This document shows, piece after piece, positions 42,096-53,610 of a stretch of 64,000 nucleotides of DNA. A model generated the notes under the pieces. That model had not been told where the DNA came from. It did not search any database and saw nothing but the letters and a program-made list of their open reading frames with translations. How positions within the stretch are numbered: the first letter of the stretch is position 1; every line of letters begins with the position of its first letter. Position numbers and translations under genes: made by a program. The stretch covers positions 20,385,246 to 20,449,245 of the forward strand of contig OW203773.1 of assembly GCA_934045905.1 (NCBI GenBank), read 5' to 3'. This DNA comes from Leuctra nigra (lineage: Eukaryota; Arthropoda; Insecta; Plecoptera; Leuctridae).

Positions 42096-43152
42096 TACGG
42101 ACATTATTACTTTGGATTTTTGAGATGATCATGACTTTTATGGTTTTAATTCATTATTTCAATGTTATTTTTGTATATGCCAGTGTGCTCAGAATAATCA
42201 TCGTCTCTACACTATACGTTATAGAGTACTTCTTACTTTAGGTCTGTTCGTTCGCTCTGCACTGGTTACACTTGTACACTTGACTGTTCGACCGACAAAA
42301 GGTCTGAGTGGTGTAGAAACTTTCCGCACTCGGCATAGGGCGAGTGTCGGCCAGCGTAGAGCAGTGTAGAGAGAACGAACAGATCTTGTGTTACGTATAA
42401 AATAATTTATATGCCCGGAGCCGATTTTTTACCAACCCTCTAGCTTGTGTTATATTGTACTAATGTAATACCAATCAGATTATTAATAGAATTAAAAATT
42501 TTAAAAATAATTTATGGATAGGAATAATAATTTTCCTTCTCTAAATCCCCTTAGTACAGTCAATGTAAAATGAGCAATGGCATATTTTCCTAATGGATGT
42601 ATTTATGATGTTAGGTATGTATTTTTAGTAATTGATGCTCTGCTTTAGATGCCAACATAACTGGACACGGTAATTTGAAACAGAGTTGAGATTGATAATT
42701 ATTAATTAAAGAATACGAGAATAAGACACAATTTAATTCCCAATGTTAAGTCGACTTTACTTAAAGTTAAACATTGGTGATAATTTTTCTTAAATTTCGC
42801 TATAACTTTTGAACAACTAAGCAATCTAAATACCAAGTTTAAAGCCCCATTTACACAGCGCAATTTCTTAAACGACTGTGCCACAGAGGTTCTGCTCGTG
42901 CGCAGTATCAACAATATTTCTGCAAAACTCGTGAAAAATCTAAAAAAAAAATTAGTAATTTCTGATTTTCTGGGAGTATCAATACTCATTTTTCTTTACA
43001 GCTCTCACATCTGCAGCTCTCAGTGAATGTAGGTAAATAACTAATAAATGAAGTACAGTTGATTTACTTGAAATTTTTTTTAAATGTGTAAATTTCATGC
43101 CTGATATTTTGATTTACATTTCAAATTGTAGTTTCTTGTTAATTTCAACTAA
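42096..43152. other. Intergenic DNA, no gene recognised
   Basis: AT-rich sequence between the two finger clusters. Palindromic motifs around 42240-42390 (AGGTCTGTTCGTTCGCTCTG and CAGTGTAGAGAGAACGAACA) suggest a small MITE at about 42238-42390. No exon seen. Confidence 0.45.
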
Positions 43153-43635
43153 AGAGACAAGACCTACACAGCCATTACTCTGAAAAGACATATGGGGACG
43201 CATACGAAACCGTTCAAATGTTCACTTTGTGATCTCTCGTTCGCTCATCGCAGCGTTCTGGACAACCATATGAGTTCACATCCGGTATTAAGAATCAGTG
43301 CAAACAATGTGGTAAGACATATCCAAGTATTTGGTCTTTAAAAGCACATTTACATCGAATTCACTCGAGCTCCGATGTAAAGCTAGCCCGAAAGAACAAA
43401 CAACGTGCGAAGTGTAACATTTGTTCCCTGACGTTCTGTCGCAAAGGACAGCTCGATGATCATAACATGAAATGCCATACCGATCCGGCCGAACTCAAAT
43501 TTCCGTGTGAGGTTTGTAAAATGTCGTTTGGAAGCAGTGGTTTGTATCGAAATCACGTGACTAGGGTTCACATGAAGGTGTACAAGTGTCGGATGTGTAC
43601 TGAGGTGTTTCCCAGTAGAATATCAGTGAAAGTCA
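43153..43635 (+). pseudogene. Frameshifted C2H2 finger cluster
   Basis: Finger sequence KRHMGTHTKPFKCSLCDLSF..HMSSH is followed by a frame change near 43285. It then continues CKQCGKTYPSIWSLKAH..H, CNICSLTFCRKGQLDDH, CEVCKMSFGSSGLYRNH..H and YKCRMCTEVF before running into unrelated repeat at about 43640. It resembles the intact gene at 40374-41915 and is best read as a decaying paralogue. An intron at the frame change is not supported by splice sites. Confidence 0.65.
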
Positions 43636-43639
43636 GAGC

Positions 43640-45218
43640 CGTAACAAGGGGTGTGCGGGCGGTGCGGCAGCACAGGGCGCCGCCAACAAGGGGGCGCCAT
43701 GAAGCCAAATTTTTATGCAATTACTTTTTTGCACAGAAAATTAATTTTGCGTATTAAAAACACAAAAAACGCCCTGCGGGGCATGGTTGATGTTGGTGAT
43801 GATTTCAGTCATACCCAAGAGGTCTAACCCCCTCTCCCCTTCACAAATTAATGCGCCCTTTAAAATTTTTTGAAATAAGGTGTTGAAAAAAAAATTATTC
43901 TGCTGAAAAAAGTCAGTGAAATTGAACGTCAGAAATGATTAAAAACCATTAAAATACTATGTTGTACAAAAACAAAAACTTGTATATAGACTGCCAAGCA
44001 CCTTTCCCCCTAAAAGGATTGCGATCTAAAAGAAGGTCCCAGCAATAATATATTGTTGAAACATTTTCGCACTTAAAATTTGTGAAATCATTTCGCCCAG
44101 TTACTGCCGCCAAGCACAACATTATAAACCAAACATTGTGCCCAAATTTAAGATTGAGAAAATCTCTATGTGAACCATCATAGTATAAACTTTAACACAA
44201 TTATAATCATTTAAAACGATAAATATAAAGTATTCAAATTTTAAAAACGTTAACAAAATCAATTTAAAATCATTTTTTATAATAACTTAAAATACAAATA
44301 AAAAAAAATATTTAAAATTAAATTAAAAAAAAAATTAAAAGTAAAAAAATAAAAATAAAACTTGGCGCATTGTGTCAAGGAGGGGGCAACATAAAAAGAA
44401 GATGTCGACCAAGGAGACGACGAAAGAAAGAAGGAAGAAGAAGATGATGAAGGAGAAGAAGGAAGAAGTCAACATGACGGTGCAAAAACAATGCGCCAAG
44501 CTTTATTTTAATTTTTTTTTACTTTTAATTTTTTTTTATTTAATTTTAAATATTTTTTTTCTTTGTATTTTAAGTTATTATAAAAAATGATTTTAAATTG
44601 ATTTTGTTAACGTTTTTAAAATTTGAATACTTACAATACTAATGCCAGTAGAAAAAATTCCCACGCGTGAAAGGGGGTGTGGGGGGCGGGCCATCCACCT
44701 TGCCCCGCATGGCGTTTTTTGGCTTTCTGGCACTTCTAAATCAATTTTGAGACGTTTGGGGACCTAATCTCTTACTTATGACAAAGGGTAGCTGGGGAAG
44801 AACCCTCAGAAAATAAGGGTCTGGGGCGCATAGCCTCAGAGAAAAATTGTGATCCTCTAGTGGATTTGATGGTATTTTCATGACTTTTGAACAGAGCTCT
44901 TTGAATTTTCAAATAATATTTGGTAGAAATTTAATACGTAACTGCTTGCTTCAAGCATTATTTTAAGCAGCCCATAAACCTAGTTCTACTTAAAAAATAT
45001 ATATTTATATACCACGAGGAAACGGGGTTAAGGGGCAAAGCCCCCAGAAAAAATTCTCTGAAGGTCACAGTGAATTTTTGTTGAGGCATATTAAAAATAA
45101 ATTTTTATGGGAAAATATAGCGTTTCATGAGAAAATCTTGTTTTTGGAAGGTACCTAGGCTTTATTTTCGTGGTATTTTCTTTAAAATAAAGTGTTTTTG
45201 GATCAACTTCTTTATATA
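43640..45218. other. Repeat-rich AT DNA
   Basis: Holds GC-rich ...GGGCGCCGCCAACAAGGGGG.. repeat sequence at 43640-43690, a long foldback at 44229-44633, and the GGCAAAGCCCCCAGAAAAAA motif near 45034. The small Lys/Glu-rich frame in the foldback loop has no support as a gene. Confidence 0.45.
44229..44633. mobile_element. AT-rich foldback element
   Basis: GTATTCAAATTTTAAAAACG begins the left arm and CGTTTTTAAAATTTGAATAC ends the right arm. The arms are about 145 bp. The loop at 44376-44484 is purine-rich and contains a direct GCGCATTGTG / inverse CAATGCGC pair at its edges. Confidence 0.7.
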
Positions 45219-45229
45219 CCCAGCAAACA

Positions 45230-45546
45230 TAAGGAGGCACACAGGAGCTCCTAAGTAGCTCCTGACTAGGATATTAGGAACTCCTTAGGACGTCTTAAAA
45301 TACTCCTAAAATCATCCTCAGGAGGTCTCTAGGATCAGCCCAATGTCACTCTTTAATCGATCCTCAGGACATCTTATTAGGAGGTACCTCCTAGTTTAGG
45401 AGGTACTGAGGATATACTGAGGAGTTCTTATACTTGATTTTCTACTGGCAGGAAACCTGCATTGGAGGTACTGAGGACCTCCTGAGAACATCTTGATCTT
45501 CCTAGTTTAGGAGGTGCTGAGGATATACTGAGGAGTTCTTATACTT
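45230..45546. repeat. Left subterminal AGGA/TCCT motif cluster
   Basis: Many copies of AGGAGGTACTGAGGA, TCCTCAGGA, AGGAGCTCCT and similar in both orientations. A segment ending TGAGGAGTTCTTATACTT occurs twice (near 45420 and 45530). Confidence 0.75.
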
Positions 45547-45870
45547 ATTGAGCGGGCGACTCCTTAATTGGCAGGACCTCCATTGTTTCCTGTCCATACC
45601 GCTATATACAGGTTGCACTGTTTCTCCAATTGGGCTGAAATTTTGCACACATGTCAAGACAGCTTCTGGGGTTAGCAGACCATATTTTTTTTAAAATTGG
45701 TGCATTCGTTCAAATTGTTTAACGTATTTAATTGGTCAAACCCCCAAAAGGTTCCGATCAAGTTAAAATTTTGCAAATAATGATTCATGAATCATTATGA
45801 TATCTATTAAGTTTTGGCCATAAAACAAACTGCATATTTCATTTAAAAAATCAATTTTTCTTCTTTAATG
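45547..45870 (+). mobile_element. Truncated Helentron-like 5' part
   Basis: TTGAGCGGGCGACTCCTTAATTGG is followed by GGGCTGAAATTTTGCACACA, which matches the family body. It is inserted directly after the subterminal cluster. The 3' end is not found. Confidence 0.45.
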
Positions 45871-46159
45871 GTCATATAATAAAAATATAATATTATATGG
45901 AAAATTTCCATATTTCGCCTTCCTTCGAAAAAACTTCCGCGTAACATCCCTAACTGTGTGATTAGAAAATACAATATATATGAAAGATCACACTCACAAT
46001 TATGCAAGTGAACCAGGGACACTTAATTTTAGGGATAGACTACCCCTCCGGTTTTATGGTTGTGTAACTACAATAAAGTAAAACGAGTGTATGAGTGCAG
46101 TATAACTTCATGTTTAATTCGTTTTGGTACATGTATGTATCAAAATATCAAATGTCATA

Positions 46160-46890
46160 CCAATACCCTGATTTTTTCCTTAAAGAAGCAAACAAAATTT
46201 ACAATCGTGGCATTGTCCATTAGACATTATTTATCTTTCATTACTTGAAATTTGCAATCCTTTAGTAAATTAGCATTCCAACATGATAAAGGTAGGTAGT
46301 TACCTTAAAAATTCCACACTGACAACCAGCTGATCAGTACCAAAAACAAGCAATCAAAATTGAAATAATAATAATAATATCACCTTGATTTTATACAAAG
46401 ACATAGATAACTTCCACCTGCACTTGAAGTTTGCAATCCATCAGTATTCCAACATGACTGATTTGTCCCTTAGAGAAGCATGATAATTTAAATATAATAA
46501 TAAAATCGTGGCATTGTCCATTAGACATAAGGTGGATTTCCATGCTCCGTCCAAGTCCGTCACTGCCGACGAAAACGACAGAATGCGATCACGTGACCCG
46601 TCTCGACCAATCAGAGCCATCTCCAAAAATCTCGGACGGCGACTGATTGGTCGAGACGGGTCACGTGATCGCATTCTGTCGTTTTCGTCGGACGGTGACG
46701 GTTTTTGACGGAGCATGGAAAGGCAGCTTTAGATATCTTTCATTAATTGAAATTTGCAATCCTTTAGTAAATTAGCATTCCAACATGATAAAGGTAGATA
46801 GCTTAAAAATAGCTTAAAAATGCCACACTGACAACCAGCTGATCTGTACCAAAAACAAGCAATGAAAATTGAAATAATTACGAAATAAAG
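46160..46890. repeat. Tandem duplication, second copy split by a MITE
   Basis: A segment containing ATCGTGGCATTGTCCATTAG, GAAATTTGCAATCCTTTAGT and CACTGACAACCAGCTGATC occurs at about 46203-46380 and again at about 46504-46880. A third partial copy lies at about 46415-46470. The second copy is interrupted after CCATTAGACAT by the MITE at 46528-46731. Confidence 0.7.
46528..46731. mobile_element. Palindromic MITE in an occupied/empty site pair
   Basis: Arms TTTCCATGCTCCGTC / GACGGAGCATGGAAA, with inner arms AATGCGATCACGTGACCCGT and inverse. The first copy of the surrounding duplication lacks this insert, giving a natural empty site. Confidence 0.75.
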
Positions 46891-46904
46891 TACGCAAAAT
46901 AACT

Positions 46905-49900
46905 TTACGGGGAATGAATTTCAGTTTCAGAGGACTTATCTTGGTCATTTAATGATGTCGAGTTCATTAATATTGTCTTCTTGTGTAATCTTTGTGGTAC
47001 GTGCCGCAACCATTCGGTGATATGAAGTTTCATATCCGCGTCGGTGGCATCCCGATGCTCCCGGAGTTTACGAACAGCGTCTGCAAGTGCATAACAACGT
47101 TTTATAATATTGTGTATTTGTATTAAGATTCAGGGTACTTCAGGATTTTCTTTCTTAAGATGTGGCATTTCCAGGGAAGTTGACAGCATCATCTCTTCTG
47201 ACATTGATTCAATGGCATTCTATTTGATAGTGATGTAGTGGCAATGAGCAGAGTGATGCTAAAAAGATTGTTTTAACTAGCAACAAGAACAATAATAACT
47301 TGTACTTTTTAAAACAATTTACTGAAGACAAGCTACAACCTATTGATTTGTGAATGATTACTAACTAAAAATACTCGTAATACCAACGTGATAGCACTCA
47401 TTTATGAGTGTGTCCCAAAAGTTAGTGTCTGGTAATACCAATTCATATTCGCAATTCTAATTGTTTTGGGTTTGGTTTGACAAGGTGTCAAACCATGGCT
47501 GCACACAAACAGCGATTACTCAGCAGTAGCTCACCCGATCGACTTCAAACTAGTATTGATGTGTAGAAAGTTTCTTCCAACATGCCATTGCCCACACATA
47601 GGTATCTACTGTAAATATTCCCACTACACTTACTTTTGGGGTGCACCTTGTATGACTATTCAATGCAAGCTCTAAAGAAGACAATTCAAATTAATCAAAG
47701 GCTTCCATAATAACAATGGGGAAGTTATTATATATTTTAATCCAAAATTGAAAATATGTTACTTACCAAATACTGCAGCAATACACCTGCGATTGCCAAG
47801 TTCTCCCTTGTTGCAAGTACCTCCCCACGTATACTTAAGCCCAAGATTGTCGGTCAGCAATGAACCCATCATCCGCCGGATGCTGTGGCCCATGTTGCAG
47901 CTGCCCAATTTTCGAAGTTTGTCCACCTTAAATAGTAGAAACCAAAAATGTAATAGCAACTGAATGAATGATGTACTACAATGTCATAAGGTCTATACTG
48001 CTCAAATTGTTAGGTATCTGCCAAACACATGACAGTTCATTTATAGTTGGTCCACATAATTCAAGTCTGACTTTGTTTTTGATTTACAAATCAATAACAT
48101 AAATATTGGCATATTTAATGAAGAATAGATGAATTTACAAGCTCTAGTATAATTAATATATTACATAATTAGACTGAGAATTATGAAAATTGCAGTATTA
48201 TTAACTTAACTCCGTATCAGGGAGTAGGTAAGCTAATAACTTAATAAGTATTGAATTCACATTTTGTACACAAACTATAAACTTCAATAGTGGGGTCATT
48301 AGTGAATGGAAATAGAATTGAACACAATGACAACCAAGTACAAACATATTATTCAGTAACTGACAAAGCATACCAGTTCAGAATATGCGAGAGGATCCTG
48401 GATGGATGTATCTAATGCATCAAACTGTTCACTGGTATCAACTGGCATTATTGCGGGAAGTTTAGAAACAGTCTGAGGAGGCATATCGATAACTGGCGGC
48501 TTGTCTTGAAACATTTCTTGCAACATGTGCATGGTCTTGGCCAATGCTACTTGGTTCTTTAGTATGAGATGGATGCCTTTTCTGATTTCCGCCATCTCTG
48601 CAAATATAAATGCAACATATTTATCGTTCATGACCACCATGTGCTTTAAGTACACAAATACCATAAGTCAAAATGTACACATTGAGTACCTACATAATCT
48701 GGTTTTACAATGAGCAGAAAAAATAAATGTCAGTCTCACCTGCACCAGGGGCCTCTAAATTGCTGCTGCTGCAAGCAGTTGAGGTTATTCCTTGCTGATT
48801 AACTAGAAGAAGGATAACAATTATTATCTTTGTTTTTATTGTGATCTGATACTTTCAATCATACCATGATTTTTACTTTTAAATTTATAATAAAATAAAG
48901 CATGACCCCCTTGTTTTAATTTTGTGCACTTTTTTTGGAAAATTATACTAACACAATGTGATAAATGTGTGAAATTTGAATGATTCACTCTCACCTGCAT
49001 CGAGGGTGGCAATGACGCTGCTGGAGGCAGTTGGTTGCTTCGGTCCCTTATCAACTGGAAAGAACAAGATTGCAATATATGCACTTACTATCATATCATG
49101 ATGCAAACAAACAAAGTGGCTATTGCCAAATGTTGCCCATAATCGAAAAGTAGCACTAATTAAAATAATACATAGTAATGCTGAATGCTGAACGATTAAT
49201 ACTTAGCATGAATGTGCAAAAGCATGAGTACTAAACAACAAATATTAACCACATCGAGGACGCTTACGGCCGTACCGTGATGGAGAAAGCAGACTTTGAG
49301 ATTCCTGGGTTGCTAAAAAAAAGGGGACCATGAATTAGTTGTAAGGGTCAGTTTTTCAACTGTAAAACTATAAAAGTTTATTAGGTCTACATAACAAATG
49401 TAAATCACTAAAATAACAAATAATATTACATGTTAGCCTTTCAAAAACTATGTATTAATAATAAGCAATATTTCCATCAGTTTTAACTGAGCTTCTTCAG
49501 GCATGAATGACAAAACATCCTCAATGAATACTGGAGGGAAATTTTGCATTATAATAAATAGTTTTTGAAAGTCTAGCATGTAATGTTACTTCGGCCCCGT
49601 CTTTCAATACTCTGCTAAACCAGTAGTTAAATTTAAGCGGTGGATTCAAGAAATGCCATTGGCTGTTGCCATGGCAATATAGTCCTAATCAACAGTTTAA
49701 AATTTATCAGAGTATTGAAAGACTGGCCCTTAGAATATTTAGAAATTAAATAATTGAGAAGAATTTATAGTCAAATATCAGTAAAATTACACTAACACAG
49801 TGTGTGAAATTTGAATGATTCACTCTCACCTGCATCGAGGGTGGCAATGACGCTGCTGGAGGCAGTCGGTTGCTTCGGTCCCTTATCAACTGGAAAGAAC

Positions 49901-51332
49901 AAGATTGCAATATATGCACTTACTATCATATCATGATGCAAACAAACAAAGTGGCTATTGCCAAATGTTGCCCATAATCGAAAAGTAGCACTCTAATTAT
50001 AATAATACATAGTCATGCTGAATGCTGAACGATGGAAACCAATACTAATTAGCATGAATGTGCAAAGCATGAGTACTAAACAACAAATACTAACCACATC
50101 GAGGACGCTTACGGCCGTACCGTGATGGAGAAAGCAGACTTTGAGATTCCTGGGTTGCTAAAAAAAGGGGACCATGAATTAGTTGTAAGGGTCAGTTTTT
50201 CAACTGTTAAAACTAAAACAGTTTATTAGGTCTATATAATTATTGATGGCCCACAATCCTAGAATGACCACTATGTAACTGTTCAAAACTTTTGTGGCTG
50301 CTTTTACAGAGAATTGAAACACTTGCTCAAAGGCCCGATTGTACAATGTCACGATAACGAAAGATTAAGTTCACTTTAGCTTAAAGTGGAATTTAGCAGT
50401 CTAGATGGCTGTGTTTCATTGGCTATTGCCGTGGTTTCAGCCGATAAATCTTGCCGCTAACTTTATCGCGAATTGTACAAGTAAAAAACAAAAACAACAT
50501 ATCGTTAAACCCAATGAAGTAGGTGCAATAATTTATTTTACCTCGAGTAGCTTCAGTAGCCGTCTGCCTATCCTCACTGCACTGGCTGTCTTGGCTGTAC
50601 AGGACATTGTCGCCATTAATCTGTGTAGACTGATACACATGGCCATTGAAAAACTCTTCTTCCAATTGACTATCTGTTTGTGTTTCAAATAAACCTGTTA
50701 AGACACATTTTAAACTGAATATAATGTATTCGATGCAATAATTATTTTCATCGGTAATAATACGCTTTGATACCTAGCACTGGGGCTTTTCGGGCCATCT
50801 CGAGTACTTTCACGATTTCTGGTGATAGTTGTGGTGCTCGCACAGGGTTTAACTTTTCCCTCCTCGCATGAGTCTCAACCTCATTGTCTGTGTCTGAATC
50901 TGATGATGTATAGACAATCGGAGACTTCTTCATTCTTTTGCCGCGACCCCGATTCTCATTAGTTCCATCGCTTAATTGCGCATTAGAGTCATGCAATAAC
51001 TGCTTCACAGCAGCTTGTCCATCTGTGTAGTTGTCTGAAAAGTGAATATACAATAAAAATACCATGAATAGCTTAGGAAATAATATTTAAAATTAGTTGA
51101 GACTATACGTACCAAACGTCTTACAAACTTGAACACTAAAGACTGGCCAATCATCAGACGGGCGAGCATTTGAAGTAATAAGTCTCCACATTTCTCCCTT
51201 ACGGATTCCTCTCTTCTGTAGGGCATCCTTATCCGGCCACATGCAGGAATTCCCGGAAGAAGTAATCCAAGATGAAGGGAGTAGCTCTACATCCCCATTA
51301 GTAAAAGTCACTACAGTGTATTTATGGGTCAT
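46905..51332 (-). CDS. DUF4806-domain protein, 11 exons
   Basis: Exons on the minus strand: 51332-51113, 51034-50774, 50694-50542, 50157-50095, 49889-49830, 49312-49250, 49054-48995, 48802-48740, 48597-48374, 47926-47767 and 47080-46905. All have GT-AG borders, phases agree, and the sum is 1,503 nt (500 residues plus TAA). The N-terminus (VVTFTNGDVELLPSSWITSS..CMWPD) is the W/WP module common in insect DUF4806 proteins. A basic stretch (GRGKRMKK, GRKRPR) suggests nuclear location. The C-terminus (NMGHSIRRMMGSLLTDNLGL, YTWGG..CIAAVF, DAVRKLREH) is the DUF4806 region. Exons 4-5 and 6-7 are a recent tandem duplication. It starts 117 bp after the transposase gene ends, so it is probably an accessory gene of the transposon. 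Its molecular function is not known. Confidence 0.75.
48945..50215 (-). repeat. Intragenic tandem duplication of an exon pair
   Basis: About 48945-49350 and 49790-50190 are nearly identical at an offset of 835-845 bp, including introns. Each copy carries a 63-nt and a 60-nt exon of the DUF4806 gene. Both exons begin and end in phase 1, so the duplication keeps the frame. An older related exon is at 48802-48740. Confidence 0.85.
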
Positions 51333-51448
51333 TTCCTGTCAAAATAATTGTATATACATACATATTGAAATAAGAGCAACAAACACTAACAAATTGTAAT
51401 ATAAGTACCTATCCATCCTTCAAACGTGTTTCCTTTCTATGTGGATGA

Positions 51449-53610
51449 TTACTGTGCAAGGTGGAGGAGTGGAAAGATTGCAAACTCGTCTTCTTCAGTG
51501 TTTACAGGCAGGCACAATGCCTTAGATGATATAGATGTGATTTTGAAAGTTTGAGGCAGTGACAAACCACTTGCCAAGCACACACCTATCAACGTTGAAT
51601 CCATTGGATCATTATTTGGGTACAAGGATCTGATGTTCATAAACTTTCTGGCAGATATCTTTGAATCATTAGAGAATTGTTCAATCAGAATGAATGAACC
51701 ATCTTGCAGAATGCAACAGTTGTTGCCACTTTTAGCGGTGATAGTCACAGATTTTAATAACAGAGGACCATCGGGAGAAACCAGAAATGCTGTCTCATAA
51801 TGAACTACAGGTTTCCTTCCCACTTTATTGATTTTTTTTCTTCTGAAAGGCGGTTACTTAACTGCTGTAAGCATTTGGCAGATTTCCGTACCTTTCGTTT
51901 TAATTTGCCAAGGTGGTTTTCGAATTGAAAAGCGCTAAACTCATCAAGCGGACCGAATTCAGATACATCATTTGCAAGATGCAGCAAACCATGTACATTA
52001 TACGACATCCCACTCACTCCATAGTTTGCACCAAAACATGCAACAAAATGCTTTAGGAGCTGGGCTGCATATGTATTCATGAGTTGGCAGTATTTTGGGC
52101 TAGCCAAAATTAGAATAGCACAATGAAGCGTTAGAAAATGGCTATACTTGCGCCGCGACAATGCGTTTCGCAACACAATTGGGCCCGTGTATAACACAAA
52201 TAGACGGAATTCGGTAGCCTTCCACCGACCTACATCCTGCAATTTTCTGCCTTTTCGAGCAAACTCCTTGCACACAAAGTTTGATAGGTGGTCAATTAGA
52301 TCGGAGCATTTAACTTGGATCGTGTCGGGTAAACGTGTATCTTTTCGGCCTTTCACCCAGAGTACCAACAGCTTTTTCATAACTCCCAAACACACTAAAT
52401 GCATAAATTCATATGGGAATTGCGTCACCATGCCAGTCTCCAGTTCTTCAAGAACTACTTCAACGTTATGGTGGTGTTCATCATCTCTGCGGTCAGCAAA
52501 TTCCTGGTTGGTTCTCAATCGAACTTCTACTTCGGGAAAACAAACTCGGTTTTCTTCATAATCCCCATGTTGCCAACATTTACTGCATGAACTATATCCT
52601 GAGTGGCTCTTAACTCCTGCTAAAAAGGCTCTGGCTGGCGCATCACAAATGTAGCCCTTGATTGTGACATCAATTCTTTTTCCATGTAAAGAAACTCCGT
52701 CCCTGATAACAATCCGGGCTTCGTTGACAAATTCTCGTAGATACTCAGCTGAATCATTTGGTTTTGTAGTACCATGATACACCCCAATAACGAAAGGTTT
52801 AGAACCTACATATTTGGGATATATTGCTCCTTGGATCGGCCAAAAGTGGTCACTTGAATAGTCGAATAACGGAAGACCGTCTGCATTAATCAAAAGCTGA
52901 ACGCTATCTGGTATTGGATGAAGTAATTCCAACTCCTTGATTAATCCATTTTTCAATCCAAAATGGGTATAAAAACCTGGTGGTACTTCTCTAATGATTG
53001 TTCCTTTTGGAGTTTTCATTAAAGTTCTTACATCTACTGGAAAGTCACGAAAACAATTGTGAGTCACAAGAATTTTAAGCAGCTTGCTGACAGCCCCTTG
53101 ATTAATGTTGCATTCCACTACCCACCAGGCCAACTTTTCTTTGAGTGTGAGTTCTGAATTGTCTGTTGAGTTATCTGATAGCGTCTCATCATGAGGATCA
53201 TGTTGCATGTCATTATCAGAATCTTGGTAAATGTCATCATGTTCATGTTGCATGTCATCGGCATAATCTTCGTGAATGTCATGATGATGATCATGTTGCA
53301 TGTCATTATCAGAATCTTGGTAAATGTCATCATGTTCATGCTGCATGTCATCGTCATAATCTTCGTGAATGTCATGATGATGATCATGTTGCATGTCATC
53401 ATCAGAATCTTGGATTATGTCATCATGAGGATCACGTTGCACGTCGGCATCAGAACCTTCACGAATGCTACCATGAGGATCCTGTTGCATGCCATGAGAA
53501 AAGGAATCCAAATCTTCAGGCCCAAATAATGCCGCTTCTGCACGAGCATTTGCAACCCGAAATTTATGCCGTTTTGTAACTGGGCAAGAATATCTGTTCC
53601 TCTTCTCCAT
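51449..53610 (-). CDS. CACTA/EnSpm-type (Tnp2-like) transposase, frameshifted
   Basis: The first frame (53610-51805, 601 residues from an ATG) and a second frame (entered near 51840, ending 51449) together give about 720 residues. An A8 run on the coding strand (T8 at 51832-51839) lies exactly where the frame changes, from ..RLSEEKK to ..KVGRKPVVHYETAF. Residues 58-145 are an Asp/His-rich repeat. The catalytic core shows D244 (INADGLPLF), SSDHFWPIQG, D323 (ICDAPARAFL), a CSKC pair and E564 (FQFENHLGKL), the usual layout of insect CACTA-like transposases. The frameshift may be a mutation, a sequencing error or recoding. It lies upstream of the DUF4806 gene on the same strand. Confidence 0.75.
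53180..53450 (-). repeat. 93-bp coding repeat (Asp/His-rich)
   Basis: Units encoding DDMQHDHHHDIHEDY and DDMQHEHDDIYQDSDN alternate about three times in the transposase N-terminus. Histidines and acids dominate, suggesting possible metal binding or a flexible acidic arm. Confidence 0.85.

Noticed and set aside
44372..44590. Lys/Glu-rich small protein
   Set aside because: It lies in the loop and arm of an AT-rich foldback. The charged run comes from purine-rich low-complexity DNA.
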